This document shows, piece by piece, positions 8,792 to 15,355 of a stretch of DNA of 64,000 nt; position 1 is the stretch's first letter, and each line of letters begins with the position of its first letter. The stretch lies in assembly GCA_009731425.1 (NCBI GenBank), contig AP018794.1, positions 1,061,960-1,125,959 of the forward strand, written 5' to 3'. The notes beneath the pieces were generated by a model. The model made no database searches. It was not told where the DNA came from and saw only the letters and a list, made by a program, of their open reading frames with translations. Source of the DNA: Lachnospiraceae bacterium KM106-2 (GTDB lineage: Bacteria; Bacillota; Clostridia; Lachnospirales; Lachnospiraceae). Position numbers and translations under genes: made by a program.

Positions 8792-9148
8792 ATGGATATA
8801 TCAAAAGATATGGCAAGATTGGCTTTTGAAGCCCTAGATGACAAGAAAGCCGAAGATATCGTTGTTTTAGAAGTTGGAGATATTTCTGTATTAGCAGATT
8901 ACTTTATCATTGCAAACGGTACAAATAAATCACAGGTACAAGCTTTAGTAGATTCAGTGGAAGAGAACCTTTCAAAGAATGGCTATGAGCCAAAGCGTAT
9001 CGAGGGAATCGGTAATGCAAACTGGGTTTTATTAGATTACGGCGATGTAATCATTCACATTTTCTCAAAAGAAGATCGTTTATTCTACGATTTAGAGAGA
9101 ATTTGGAGAGATGGAAAGAACATCTCGAAAGAAGAATTACAAGCTTAA
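8792..9148 (+). CDS. rsfS: ribosome silencing factor RsfS
   Basis: This 118-residue protein binds L14 and blocks joining of the ribosomal subunits during starvation. Diagnostic segments are DIVVLEVGDISVLADYFIIANG, split here as DIVVLEVGDIS and LADYFIIANG, then GNANWVLLDYGDVIIHIF and a C-terminal YDLERIW. Length and motifs are normal. It is the last gene of the obg-yhbY-nadD-yqeK-rsfS block and is followed by a terminator about 105 bases downstream. Confidence 0.97.
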   Translation: MDISKDMARLAFEALDDKKAEDIVVLEVGDISVLADYFIIANGTNKSQVQALVDSVEENLSKNGYEPKRIEGIGNANWVLLDYGDVIIHIFSKEDRLFYDLERIWRDGKNISKEELQA

Positions 9149-9253
9149 ATTATAAAGTAAATATTTTTGACACTATTAGTTTGGAAAAGATGGTTTTTCT
9201 TGATTTTCTTGCACTATTAGTAGCAGTGTTATATAATTTTATTCATAGAGAGA

Positions 9254-9294
9254 AACAGCAAAGACGCGATCTGATGTCCTTGCTGTTTTTTTGT
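9254..9294 (+). terminator. terminator after rsfS
   Basis: The arms AACAGCAAAGAC (9254-9265) and GTCCTTGCTGTT (9276-9287) pair with one mismatch, and a T tract follows. Confidence 0.85.
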
Positions 9295-9439
9295 GGATTT
9301 CATTTTGATCCATGGCTTCTATACATTCTAAAGTAGTCTGTGCCATGATAGAACGAAGAAAACAGATTTCAATCAAGTAAAGTCCCGCTAGCTTTACTTC
9401 GATTACATAAGTACATCCTCCCAGATTAAAAGGTAAAAG
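9295..9439. other. non-coding spacer between two terminators
   Basis: No convincing gene is seen here. A hairpin of eight base pairs is present (AAGTAAAG 9375-9382 with CTTTACTT 9392-9399). A minus-strand frame of 79 codons is open across 9239-9478 but lacks a ribosome-binding site and spans both terminators. Confidence 0.4.
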
Positions 9440-9475
9440 GCTGTTATAATACTTTGGTATTATAGCAGCTTTTTT
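9440..9475 (+). terminator. strong hairpin terminator
   Basis: A 13-base stem (9440-9452 with 9457-9469, one G-U pair) has a TTTG loop and is followed by TTTTTT. It lies directly upstream of the structured repeat at 9483 and would insulate it. Confidence 0.85.
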
Positions 9476-9482
9476 CATTAGC

Positions 9483-9623
9483 TAGGAAAGTTCTCTGAAC
9501 TCACCGATCAATTAAAAAAGCTTTCTAAAGGAAGAAAGCCAAGATGCGCACTCACGCGGAAGGAAGGTATCACTTCGTGATCGCGTTCGACGCGGAGAGT
9601 ATGGCAAGCCAAACTCTTTTTTA
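9483..9623 (+). ncRNA. hairpin-rich repeat RNA, copy 1
   Basis: This is one of two nearly identical elements in the window (the other is at 43098-43240; about 96% identity, same strand). It consists of consecutive short hairpins: AGTTC-TCT-GAACT, GCTTTCT-AAAGGA-AGAAAGC, GCG-CACTCA-CGC, ATCAC-TTC-GTGAT and CGCGT-TCG-ACGCG. The last hairpin is terminator-like (AGAGTATGGC-AA-GCCAAACTCT, one mismatch) and runs into TTTTTT. Differences between the copies mostly keep the pairing (G-C to G-U). It is flanked by a terminator upstream and a new operon downstream, so it looks like an independent small RNA gene. A 30-codon frame starting MRTHAEGRYHF is also open in both copies. I do not recognise a named RNA family. 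Confidence 0.65.
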
Positions 9624-9680
9624 TATAGGGGTCTAGTTCACATCATTTTCACAATTCTTACATAATTGGTACACAACCTC

Positions 9681-9701
9681 TTGGTATCCTTAGTTTACCA
9701 A
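9681..9701 (+). promoter_or_regulatory. inverted repeat upstream of the export cluster
   Basis: TTGGTA (9681-9686) and TACCAA (9696-9701) form a palindrome with a 9-base spacer. It lies 27 bases before the start of the adaptor gene and could be an operator. No clear -35/-10 pair was found beside it. Confidence 0.4.
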
Positions 9702-9727
9702 AACAAATAGGAGGTTTCATAAAATAC

Positions 9728-11446
9728 ATGAAGAAGAAAAAGAAAGTAGTAATAGCGTGTGCCGCAGTGGGCATTGTTCTTATTGCAGGTGGTACCGTGT
9801 ATCATTTTAACAGCAGCACACCAAGTGCTCAAACGATGTCCATCTCCAAAGAAACAGTAGTTAGCAAAGGAGATTTGACAGCAGGTATCACAGAAAGTGG
9901 TAATACTGCATTAGGAACACAAACCATTGACTATAGTATTAGTGTTTCCTCTGGAAGTTCTACTTCCCAAAGTTCAAGCTCTTCTTCTAGTGCAAGTGGA
10001 ACAGATGCAGGAATGGGTTCAGGATCGACAGGTGGCAGCTCATCATCTACTACAAGCAGTAGTTTAAGTAGCAGCTCTAGTAGTACAACAATTCCATCCT
10101 TAGAAGTTGAAAAAGTATATAAACAAGCGAGTGATTCCGTAAAATCAGGAGATGCCATTCTTAAAGTAACTGATGCTAGTTACACAAAAGCAAAAACAAA
10201 GTTACAATCATTGGTTTCTGATGCACAGACCGCTTTAAAAGAAGCGCAGTATAATAAGAAGTTAACTGAGACTACTGCAAAGAGCACATATAACAGTAAC
10301 TCTTCTAAGAGTACCATCGCAAAAGAGACTTATAATAATACATTAACGAAATTAGCAAATGCAGTCACTAGTGCGAAGAATGAATTATCTACAACAAAAT
10401 CAGAAATCAGCACATTACAAAAAGCAATCAACAATAATATGTATTATAGTCAATACAATGTAAAATCATTAAAGAGTGCTGTTAGCTCAAAGCAAAAAAC
10501 AGTAGATTCGTTAAAGAAGAAAGTAGCTTCCAATCCAGCGGATACTCAATTAAAACAACAATTAGAGCAAGCGCAGACAGAACTTAGCAGTGCTACAAAT
10601 CAATATAATGAAGCACAAAAGAATTATGAACAAGCACTTTCGGAAGCGAAAACAAAGTTAAGCGAAGCAAAAGCGAAATTACCTCAATTACAGTCAAATT
10701 ACAATGAGGCGGTAACCGCTCAAAAAGAAGGTAAGATCACAGCAAAAGCAACCTATGACGAAGCAATCGTTGCTTATAACAACGCAAGTACATTATATGA
10801 TATTGATACATCAGGACTTGATCAAGCAGTTACAGATGCCAAAGAGACTCTTGCAGATGCAAAAGAACAATTAAGTGTCTTCAATTCCTTTGTGAAAAAT
10901 GGTAAGATCGTCAGCGATGTAGATGGCTTAATTACTGATATCCCATATGCAAAAGGTGATTCGATTGCCAATGGTTCTACCGTAGCAACAATTGCTGATT
11001 CTTCAGAAGTTACGATCCAAGTCGATGTTGATCAAGAAGATATCGCATCTATTAAATCAGACAGTCAAGTAAGTATCCTATTTAGTGCATATCCAGAAAA
11101 AACATATGATGCGAAAGTAACAACAATCTCAACAACAGCATCTTCCAGTAGTTCATCAACGGTTACTTATCCAGTTACAGTAACATTAACAGGTGATGTA
11201 TCTAAGATCTACTCTGGAATGAGTGCAGATGTAACATTTGTAACAAAACAATTAAAAGATGTTTTATATGTATCAAACAAAGCAATTACAACAGAAGGAA
11301 CAAAATCTTATGTAACGAAGAAAGAATCCGATGGAACACACAAGAAAGTCGAGGTAACAACAGGATTCTCTGATGGAAATAACGTAGAGATAACAGATGG
11401 TTTATCTGAAAATGATACTGTCTTAATAGAAAGCCAGGTGAAGTAG
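9728..11446 (+). CDS. periplasmic-adaptor-like (HlyD/MacA family) membrane fusion protein
   Basis: This 572-residue export adaptor is anchored by one N-terminal membrane segment (about 6-26). A serine-rich low-complexity stretch (about 74-122) interrupts the first lipoyl half-motif. A long coiled coil rich in Ala, Lys, Glu and Gln occupies roughly 150-385. The second lipoyl half (GKIVSDVDGLITDIPYAKGD) and a beta-barrel region complete the fold. In a Gram-positive cell it would act outside the membrane together with the MacB-like permease that starts 3 bases after its stop. AGGAGG (9709-9714) lies upstream. The four genes 9728-14275 form one export operon. The substrate is unknown. Confidence 0.87.
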   Translation: MKKKKKVVIACAAVGIVLIAGGTVYHFNSSTPSAQTMSISKETVVSKGDLTAGITESGNTALGTQTIDYSISVSSGSSTSQSSSSSSSASGTDAGMGSGSTGGSSSSTTSSSLSSSSSSTTIPSLEVEKVYKQASDSVKSGDAILKVTDASYTKAKTKLQSLVSDAQTALKEAQYNKKLTETTAKSTYNSNSSKSTIAKETYNNTLTKLANAVTSAKNELSTTKSEISTLQKAINNNMYYSQYNVKSLKSAVSSKQKTVDSLKKKVASNPADTQLKQQLEQAQTELSSATNQYNEAQKNYEQALSEAKTKLSEAKAKLPQLQSNYNEAVTAQKEGKITAKATYDEAIVAYNNASTLYDIDTSGLDQAVTDAKETLADAKEQLSVFNSFVKNGKIVSDVDGLITDIPYAKGDSIANGSTVATIADSSEVTIQVDVDQEDIASIKSDSQVSILFSAYPEKTYDAKVTTISTTASSSSSSTVTYPVTVTLTGDVSKIYSGMSADVTFVTKQLKDVLYVSNKAITTEGTKSYVTKKESDGTHKKVEVTTGFSDGNNVEITDGLSENDTVLIESQVK

Positions 11447-11448
11447 GA

Positions 11449-12804
11449 TTGAGGTTAAGCGAATTATTACGAATGGTATGGCTTAATATCGTTCAGAACA
11501 AATTTAAAGTATTGCTTACCTCAGTCGGCATTATCATAGGTGCTGCAACCATAGTCATGGTAATTGCCGTTGGTAAAGGTGGCAAGGAAGAAGTTGCAGA
11601 GCAATTTAAAAATCTGAACGCTGGTGCCATTGACATTTCCACTTCAACAACAACGAATTCCAGTAAATCATCTGGAAATAACACGATGGGTGGAGGAATG
11701 CCAGGAGGATCTTCGGGCAGATCAAGCAGTGGTTCTTCAAGCTCCGGTGGTGGATTCCCCGGAGGAGGTTCAGGCGGCTTTTCGATGAAAGGCGGCATGG
11801 GCGGTATGAATGACCCGATGATGAACAAAGATAAAGTCACATTAACAACAGATGATGTTGATGATATCGAGACATTTGTACCAGGTATTGAATCTGCTAC
11901 GATCTCTTTCCAGTCAAAATCGCAGATTACAGGTGGGGATCTGGAGGAAGAGACAAGTTATACGGTAGCAGGTGTAAAAAGTAACTATCAAAAAATGAGT
12001 AATCTAAGTCTTGCAATCGGTGACTTTGTAACGGATTCCGATGATGAGAATAAGAAGAAGGTATGTGTCCTTGGGGCTACTGTAGCAACTGAAATCTTCG
12101 GTAATATCACAGATGCATATGATTCTACTATTTACATTGGCGGAAAAGCTTATGTTGTAAATGGTGTGCTTGAAGAAATGGGTAGTGTATCTTCTGGTAT
12201 CAGTCCAGACCAAGCAATTTTTATTCCATATCAAACTGGTTTAAAATATGTAACCGGAAGTGATGCAAGTCCAACAATTACAGTAATCGCATCGGATGTT
12301 GATGAAGTAAGCACGGTAAGTGAAAATATCGAATCTGTATTAGCAGAATCTTATCCGAATACTACATTTACTTTAACAGACGCAGGAAGTAAGATGGAAG
12401 CCGCATCTGCATCAAACAATACGTTAACATTATTATTAGTCGTTATGGCGGTTATCGTATTTATCGTAGGTGGTATCGGTATCATGAATGTATTATTTGT
12501 TTCTGTAAAGGAACGTACCAAAGAAATCGGTATCTTAAAAGCAATTGGTTACTCGAACCGAGATATTCTTCTTGAATTCTTATTAGAAGCAGCCATGATC
12601 AGTATTCTAGGCGGTGTGGCTGGTGTCGGCATTAGTTTTATTGTCATTATCGTGGTGAAGCAATTAGGGATCAGCGCCATTGCATCCTTATCTGGATGTG
12701 TGATCGCATTCTTCTTTGCCGTAGTGACAGGAACCTTATTTGGTTTCTATCCAGCAGTAAAAGCTTCCAGATTAATACCGATCGAAGCATTATCAGAAGA
12801 ATAG
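11449..12804 (+). CDS. MacB/FtsX-type ABC transporter permease
   Basis: This 451-residue permease has the MacB layout: one N-terminal membrane segment (about 20-42), a large extracytoplasmic MacB_PCD domain, and three C-terminal membrane segments, with the cytoplasmic ERTKEIGILKAIGYSNRDI motif between the first and second of them. A Gly/Ser/Met-rich low-complexity insert (about 68-122) lies in the outer domain. The start is a TTG at 11449, placed 3 bases after the adaptor stop with AGGTG at 11436-11440. The ATPase partner is encoded at 13580. The group exports peptides, antibiotics or lipids in related systems. The substrate here is not known. Confidence 0.9.
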   Translation: MRLSELLRMVWLNIVQNKFKVLLTSVGIIIGAATIVMVIAVGKGGKEEVAEQFKNLNAGAIDISTSTTTNSSKSSGNNTMGGGMPGGSSGRSSSGSSSSGGGFPGGGSGGFSMKGGMGGMNDPMMNKDKVTLTTDDVDDIETFVPGIESATISFQSKSQITGGDLEEETSYTVAGVKSNYQKMSNLSLAIGDFVTDSDDENKKKVCVLGATVATEIFGNITDAYDSTIYIGGKAYVVNGVLEEMGSVSSGISPDQAIFIPYQTGLKYVTGSDASPTITVIASDVDEVSTVSENIESVLAESYPNTTFTLTDAGSKMEAASASNNTLTLLLVVMAVIVFIVGGIGIMNVLFVSVKERTKEIGILKAIGYSNRDILLEFLLEAAMISILGGVAGVGISFIVIIVVKQLGISAIASLSGCVIAFFFAVVTGTLFGFYPAVKASRLIPIEALSEE

Positions 12805-12815
12805 GAGGGAGAAGA

Positions 12816-13562
12816 ATGAAACGTTTTGTATCGATTTTATGTATTGGTGCATTGCTATTAACAGGATGCAGCAGTAGTTCCAGTACAGAAAGTACATCAT
12901 CAGAGATTACATTAGAATCAGGCCAGTCTCTCCTTATCGGAAAGGTAACGGCGATCAGCGGAAATGAAGTAACGTTTGATATTGCAACAGAAAAGCAGAT
13001 GAGTGGTGGAAATGGAATGCCGTCTGGCAAGGATTCTTCTTCGTCAGACAGCAGTGACAGTTCCGATTCCTCATCGAAAAAAAGTCAGTCTGATTCAACA
13101 TCAGGAACAAATAATAATAGTAGTAGTAATAGCAATAGTACGAGTCAAAAGCAATCCGGTTCTAATAACATGCAAGGAGGCATGGGAGGCGGAGGAAATT
13201 CCGCTGGAAATATGCCAAGCGGTGATATGCCACAAGGCGGAGGGAATATGCCAGGTGGCGGGGGACCTGATATGCAGTCTTCCGACAGCGGATCTTCCAG
13301 CTCTGACTCTAGTACAAAATCTAGTAAATCTGATCAGTCAGATAGTAGTAATTCCGGTAAGACACAAAGAAGGAGCATGGTAACTTATGAAACAACGGGA
13401 GAGAGTAAAACACTTCAGATTCCTGTTGGAACAACGGTTACAACATTATTAGGAACTAAGACGACCTTCTCTAGAATTGCTGCTGATAACGTGATCAAAA
13501 TGGTAACAGAAAAAAATGCGGACGGTAAGACTGTAGTAGTTGCCGTATATATTGTCCAGTAA
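12816..13562 (+). CDS. Ser/Gly/Met-rich lipoprotein of the export operon
   Basis: This lipoprotein has about 248 residues, with signal peptide and lipobox LLTGC (cysteine near residue 17). A conserved-looking N-terminal segment (LLIGKVTAISGNEVTFDIAT) resembles a small beta-barrel. A long disordered Ser/Gly/Asn/Met region follows (about 65-190), then a C-terminal module (MVTYETTGESKTLQIPVGT). The start is the ATG at 12816 behind AGGAGGGAG (12804-12812), because longer frames run into the permease gene. It lies inside the adaptor-permease-ATPase operon and shares its unusual composition, so it probably works with the exporter. No known family was recognised. Confidence 0.75.
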   Translation: MKRFVSILCIGALLLTGCSSSSSTESTSSEITLESGQSLLIGKVTAISGNEVTFDIATEKQMSGGNGMPSGKDSSSSDSSDSSDSSSKKSQSDSTSGTNNNSSSNSNSTSQKQSGSNNMQGGMGGGGNSAGNMPSGDMPQGGGNMPGGGGPDMQSSDSGSSSSDSSTKSSKSDQSDSSNSGKTQRRSMVTYETTGESKTLQIPVGTTVTTLLGTKTTFSRIAADNVIKMVTEKNADGKTVVVAVYIVQ

Positions 13563-13579
13563 AAGGAGCGTAGATCTAA

Positions 13580-14275
13580 ATGGAACATGTCATTTCAATG
13601 AAGAACATTTGTAAAGGATATCAGATGGGCGAGGAGCGCCTTGAGATTCTAAAGGGAATCGATTTTACCGTTGAAAAAGGTGAATTTGTAGCAATTCTTG
13701 GTCCATCCGGTTCTGGTAAATCTACCTTTATGAACATGATCGGTTGTATGGACCGAATGGATAGCGGTGAATATTTCTTAAATGATATTCCAATTCATCA
13801 GACAAAGGATAAAAAGTTGAATGTGATTCGAAATAAAGAGATCGGATTTATCTTTCAAAAATATCATCTTATCCCAACCTATACGGTACTACAAAATATT
13901 GTGATGCCTTTATTGGCTCGTGGTGAGACGATGGAAGTTGCAACGAAAGAATGTGAGGAGACGATCAATCTTCTTGGATTAGAAAAGAGACTTCATCATA
14001 AACCATCTGAATTATCCGGTGGACAGCAGCAGAGAGTTGCCATTGCAAGAGCGTTATGTGGAAAGCCTGCGATCCTGCTTGCGGATGAACCGACGGGAGC
14101 CTTAGATCAGAATACAGGTAAAGAGGTACTTGCTCTATTTGAAAAGCTACACAAGCTGGGCAACACGATCATTATGATCACCCATGATCTAAAAGTAGCA
14201 CAGCATGCGAAACGAATCATTCATATTGTTGATGGAGAGTTATATCAGCATGTGGAAGAAGAGCAGGCCATGTAG
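13580..14275 (+). CDS. ABC transporter ATPase, LolD/MacB type
   Basis: This 231-residue nucleotide-binding subunit energises the MacB-like permease at 11449. Walker A GPSGSGKST, Q loop FIFQKYHLIP, signature LSGGQQQRVAIARAL, Walker B ILLADEPTGALD and the H-loop ITHD are all intact. AAGGAG (13562-13567) precedes the ATG. It is the last gene of the export operon and is followed within 50 bases by a terminator. Confidence 0.95.
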   Translation: MEHVISMKNICKGYQMGEERLEILKGIDFTVEKGEFVAILGPSGSGKSTFMNMIGCMDRMDSGEYFLNDIPIHQTKDKKLNVIRNKEIGFIFQKYHLIPTYTVLQNIVMPLLARGETMEVATKECEETINLLGLEKRLHHKPSELSGGQQQRVAIARALCGKPAILLADEPTGALDQNTGKEVLALFEKLHKLGNTIIMITHDLKVAQHAKRIIHIVDGELYQHVEEEQAM

Positions 14276-14295
14276 GAATATAGAAATAATTAAAA

Positions 14296-14330
14296 AGAAC
14301 TTGAAGGAAACTTCGGGTTCTTTTCTTTTC
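14296..14330 (+). terminator. terminator of the export operon
   Basis: An 11-pair stem (14296-14306 with 14311-14321, including G-U pairs) has a GAAA tetraloop and is followed by TTTTCTTTTC. Confidence 0.88.
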
Positions 14331-14339
14331 GTTTGGAAC

Positions 14340-14390
14340 TTGACATATGATAGGATAAGGATATAATTAACGTTAGTTAAGACTAACTAA
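14340..14390 (+). promoter_or_regulatory. promoter with palindromic operator before the HMA gene
   Basis: TTGACA (14340-14345) and TATAAT (14362-14367) are spaced by 16 bases. Immediately downstream, TTAGTTA (14373-14379) and TAACTAA (14384-14390) form a perfect palindrome with a 4-base spacer. A repressor of MarR or TetR type binding there would block initiation. No regulator gene is adjacent. Confidence 0.75.
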
Positions 14391-14408
14391 CTAGAAGGAG
14401 GAAAAGAA

Positions 14409-14630
14409 ATGATAAAGACAATTGTTAGGATTGATGGAATGATGTGTGGTATGTGTGAAAATCACATTAATGAGGCAGTTCGAAATAATTTTAAGATAAA
14501 AAAGGTTAAGGCATCGAAACGAAAAAAACAAGCAGTGATCTTATCGGAAGAGTTACTTGATCAGAATCAACTAAAGGAGGTTATTGAAAATACAGGATAT
14601 CATTTTATATCTTTAGAGACAGTAGAGTAG
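14409..14630 (+). CDS. small heavy-metal-associated (HMA-like) protein
   Basis: This 73-residue protein has the ferredoxin-like HMA layout. The metal-binding loop is DGMMCGMCENHI near residues 9-20, with the CxxC pair, and a C-terminal half (LKEVIENTGYHFISLE) typical of this fold follows. It would bind copper or another soft metal, or may have been recruited as a sensor. AAGGAGG (14395-14401) precedes the ATG. It is the first gene behind the regulated promoter at 14340 and lies 17 bases upstream of an ABC ATPase, which is an unusual partner for a metallochaperone. Confidence 0.75.
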   Translation: MIKTIVRIDGMMCGMCENHINEAVRNNFKIKKVKASKRKKQAVILSEELLDQNQLKEVIENTGYHFISLETVE

Positions 14631-14647
14631 ATGGAATAGAAAGAAGG

Positions 14648-15355
14648 ATGAAAATGAGTATAATCGAATTTAAGGATGTTATAAAAGAATATGGAATTGG
14701 AGAAGGAAAACAGATTGCAGTCAATCATGTTAATTTTTCAATTGAAGAGGGAGAATTCGTTGTAATATTAGGGCAATCAGGTGCCGGAAAATCTACGGTG
14801 TTGAATATGCTTGGCGGCATGGACGTTCCAACGGTTGGTCAAGTCATTATAGATGGCATGGAAGTATCGGCGATGAATGATAAACAGTTATCGAATTATC
14901 GAGCAAACACAATCGGCTTTATCTTTCAATTTTATAATCTTTTACCAAGTCTTACCGCTTATGAGAATATAGCTCTAATAAAGAACATCGCAAAACGGGC
15001 AAAAGATCCAATGGAATTATTGACAGCAGTTGGTTTAGCTGATCATAAAGATAAGTTCCCTTCACAGATGTCTGGTGGTGAGCAGCAGCGAATCTCGATC
15101 GCAAGAGCGCTGGCCAAGAATCCTAAGATCATATTAGGAGATGAGCCTACTGGAGCTTTGGACTCTGAAACGGGTGTCATTGTCCTGAAATTGCTGCAAA
15201 AAGTGTGCAAAGAGGATAAGCGTACTGTAATTCTTGTAACACATAATGCAGATATTGCACAGTGTGCAGATAAAGTGATCCGAATGAAAAATGGAAAGAT
15301 ACGAGAAATCCGACGTAACGATCATCCTCTTACTGTAGAGGAGGTTGAGTGGTAA
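14648..15355 (+). CDS. ABC transporter ATPase
   Basis: This 235-residue nucleotide-binding subunit is of the LolD/MacB class. Walker A GQSGAGKST, Q loop FIFQFYNLLP, signature MSGGEQQRISIARAL, Walker B IILGDEPTGALD and H-loop VTHN are visible. The stop overlaps the start of the 800-residue permease (TAATG), so they are translationally coupled and must form one transporter. The operon starts with the HMA-like gene and its operator. Confidence 0.94.
   Translation: MKMSIIEFKDVIKEYGIGEGKQIAVNHVNFSIEEGEFVVILGQSGAGKSTVLNMLGGMDVPTVGQVIIDGMEVSAMNDKQLSNYRANTIGFIFQFYNLLPSLTAYENIALIKNIAKRAKDPMELLTAVGLADHKDKFPSQMSGGEQQRISIARALAKNPKIILGDEPTGALDSETGVIVLKLLQKVCKEDKRTVILVTHNADIAQCADKVIRMKNGKIREIRRNDHPLTVEEVEW

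Noticed and set aside
9239-9478. 79-codon minus-strand frame (LGGCTYVIEVKLAGLYLIEICF...)
   Set aside because: It has no ribosome-binding site and runs through two plus-strand terminator hairpins. The peptide looks plausible, but nothing else supports it.
9483-9623. The repeat as a MITE
   Set aside because: I found no terminal inverted repeats or target duplications at either copy. The internal hairpins and T tract fit a transcribed RNA better.
12696-12815. Upstream extension of the lipoprotein frame
   Set aside because: It lies inside the permease gene in another frame. The lipobox signal peptide begins at the ATG at 12816, which has a strong ribosome-binding site.
13003-13383. 126-codon plus-strand frame inside the lipoprotein gene
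   Set aside because: It is an alternative frame of the Ser/Gly-rich repetitive region with no start signal and no protein-like features.
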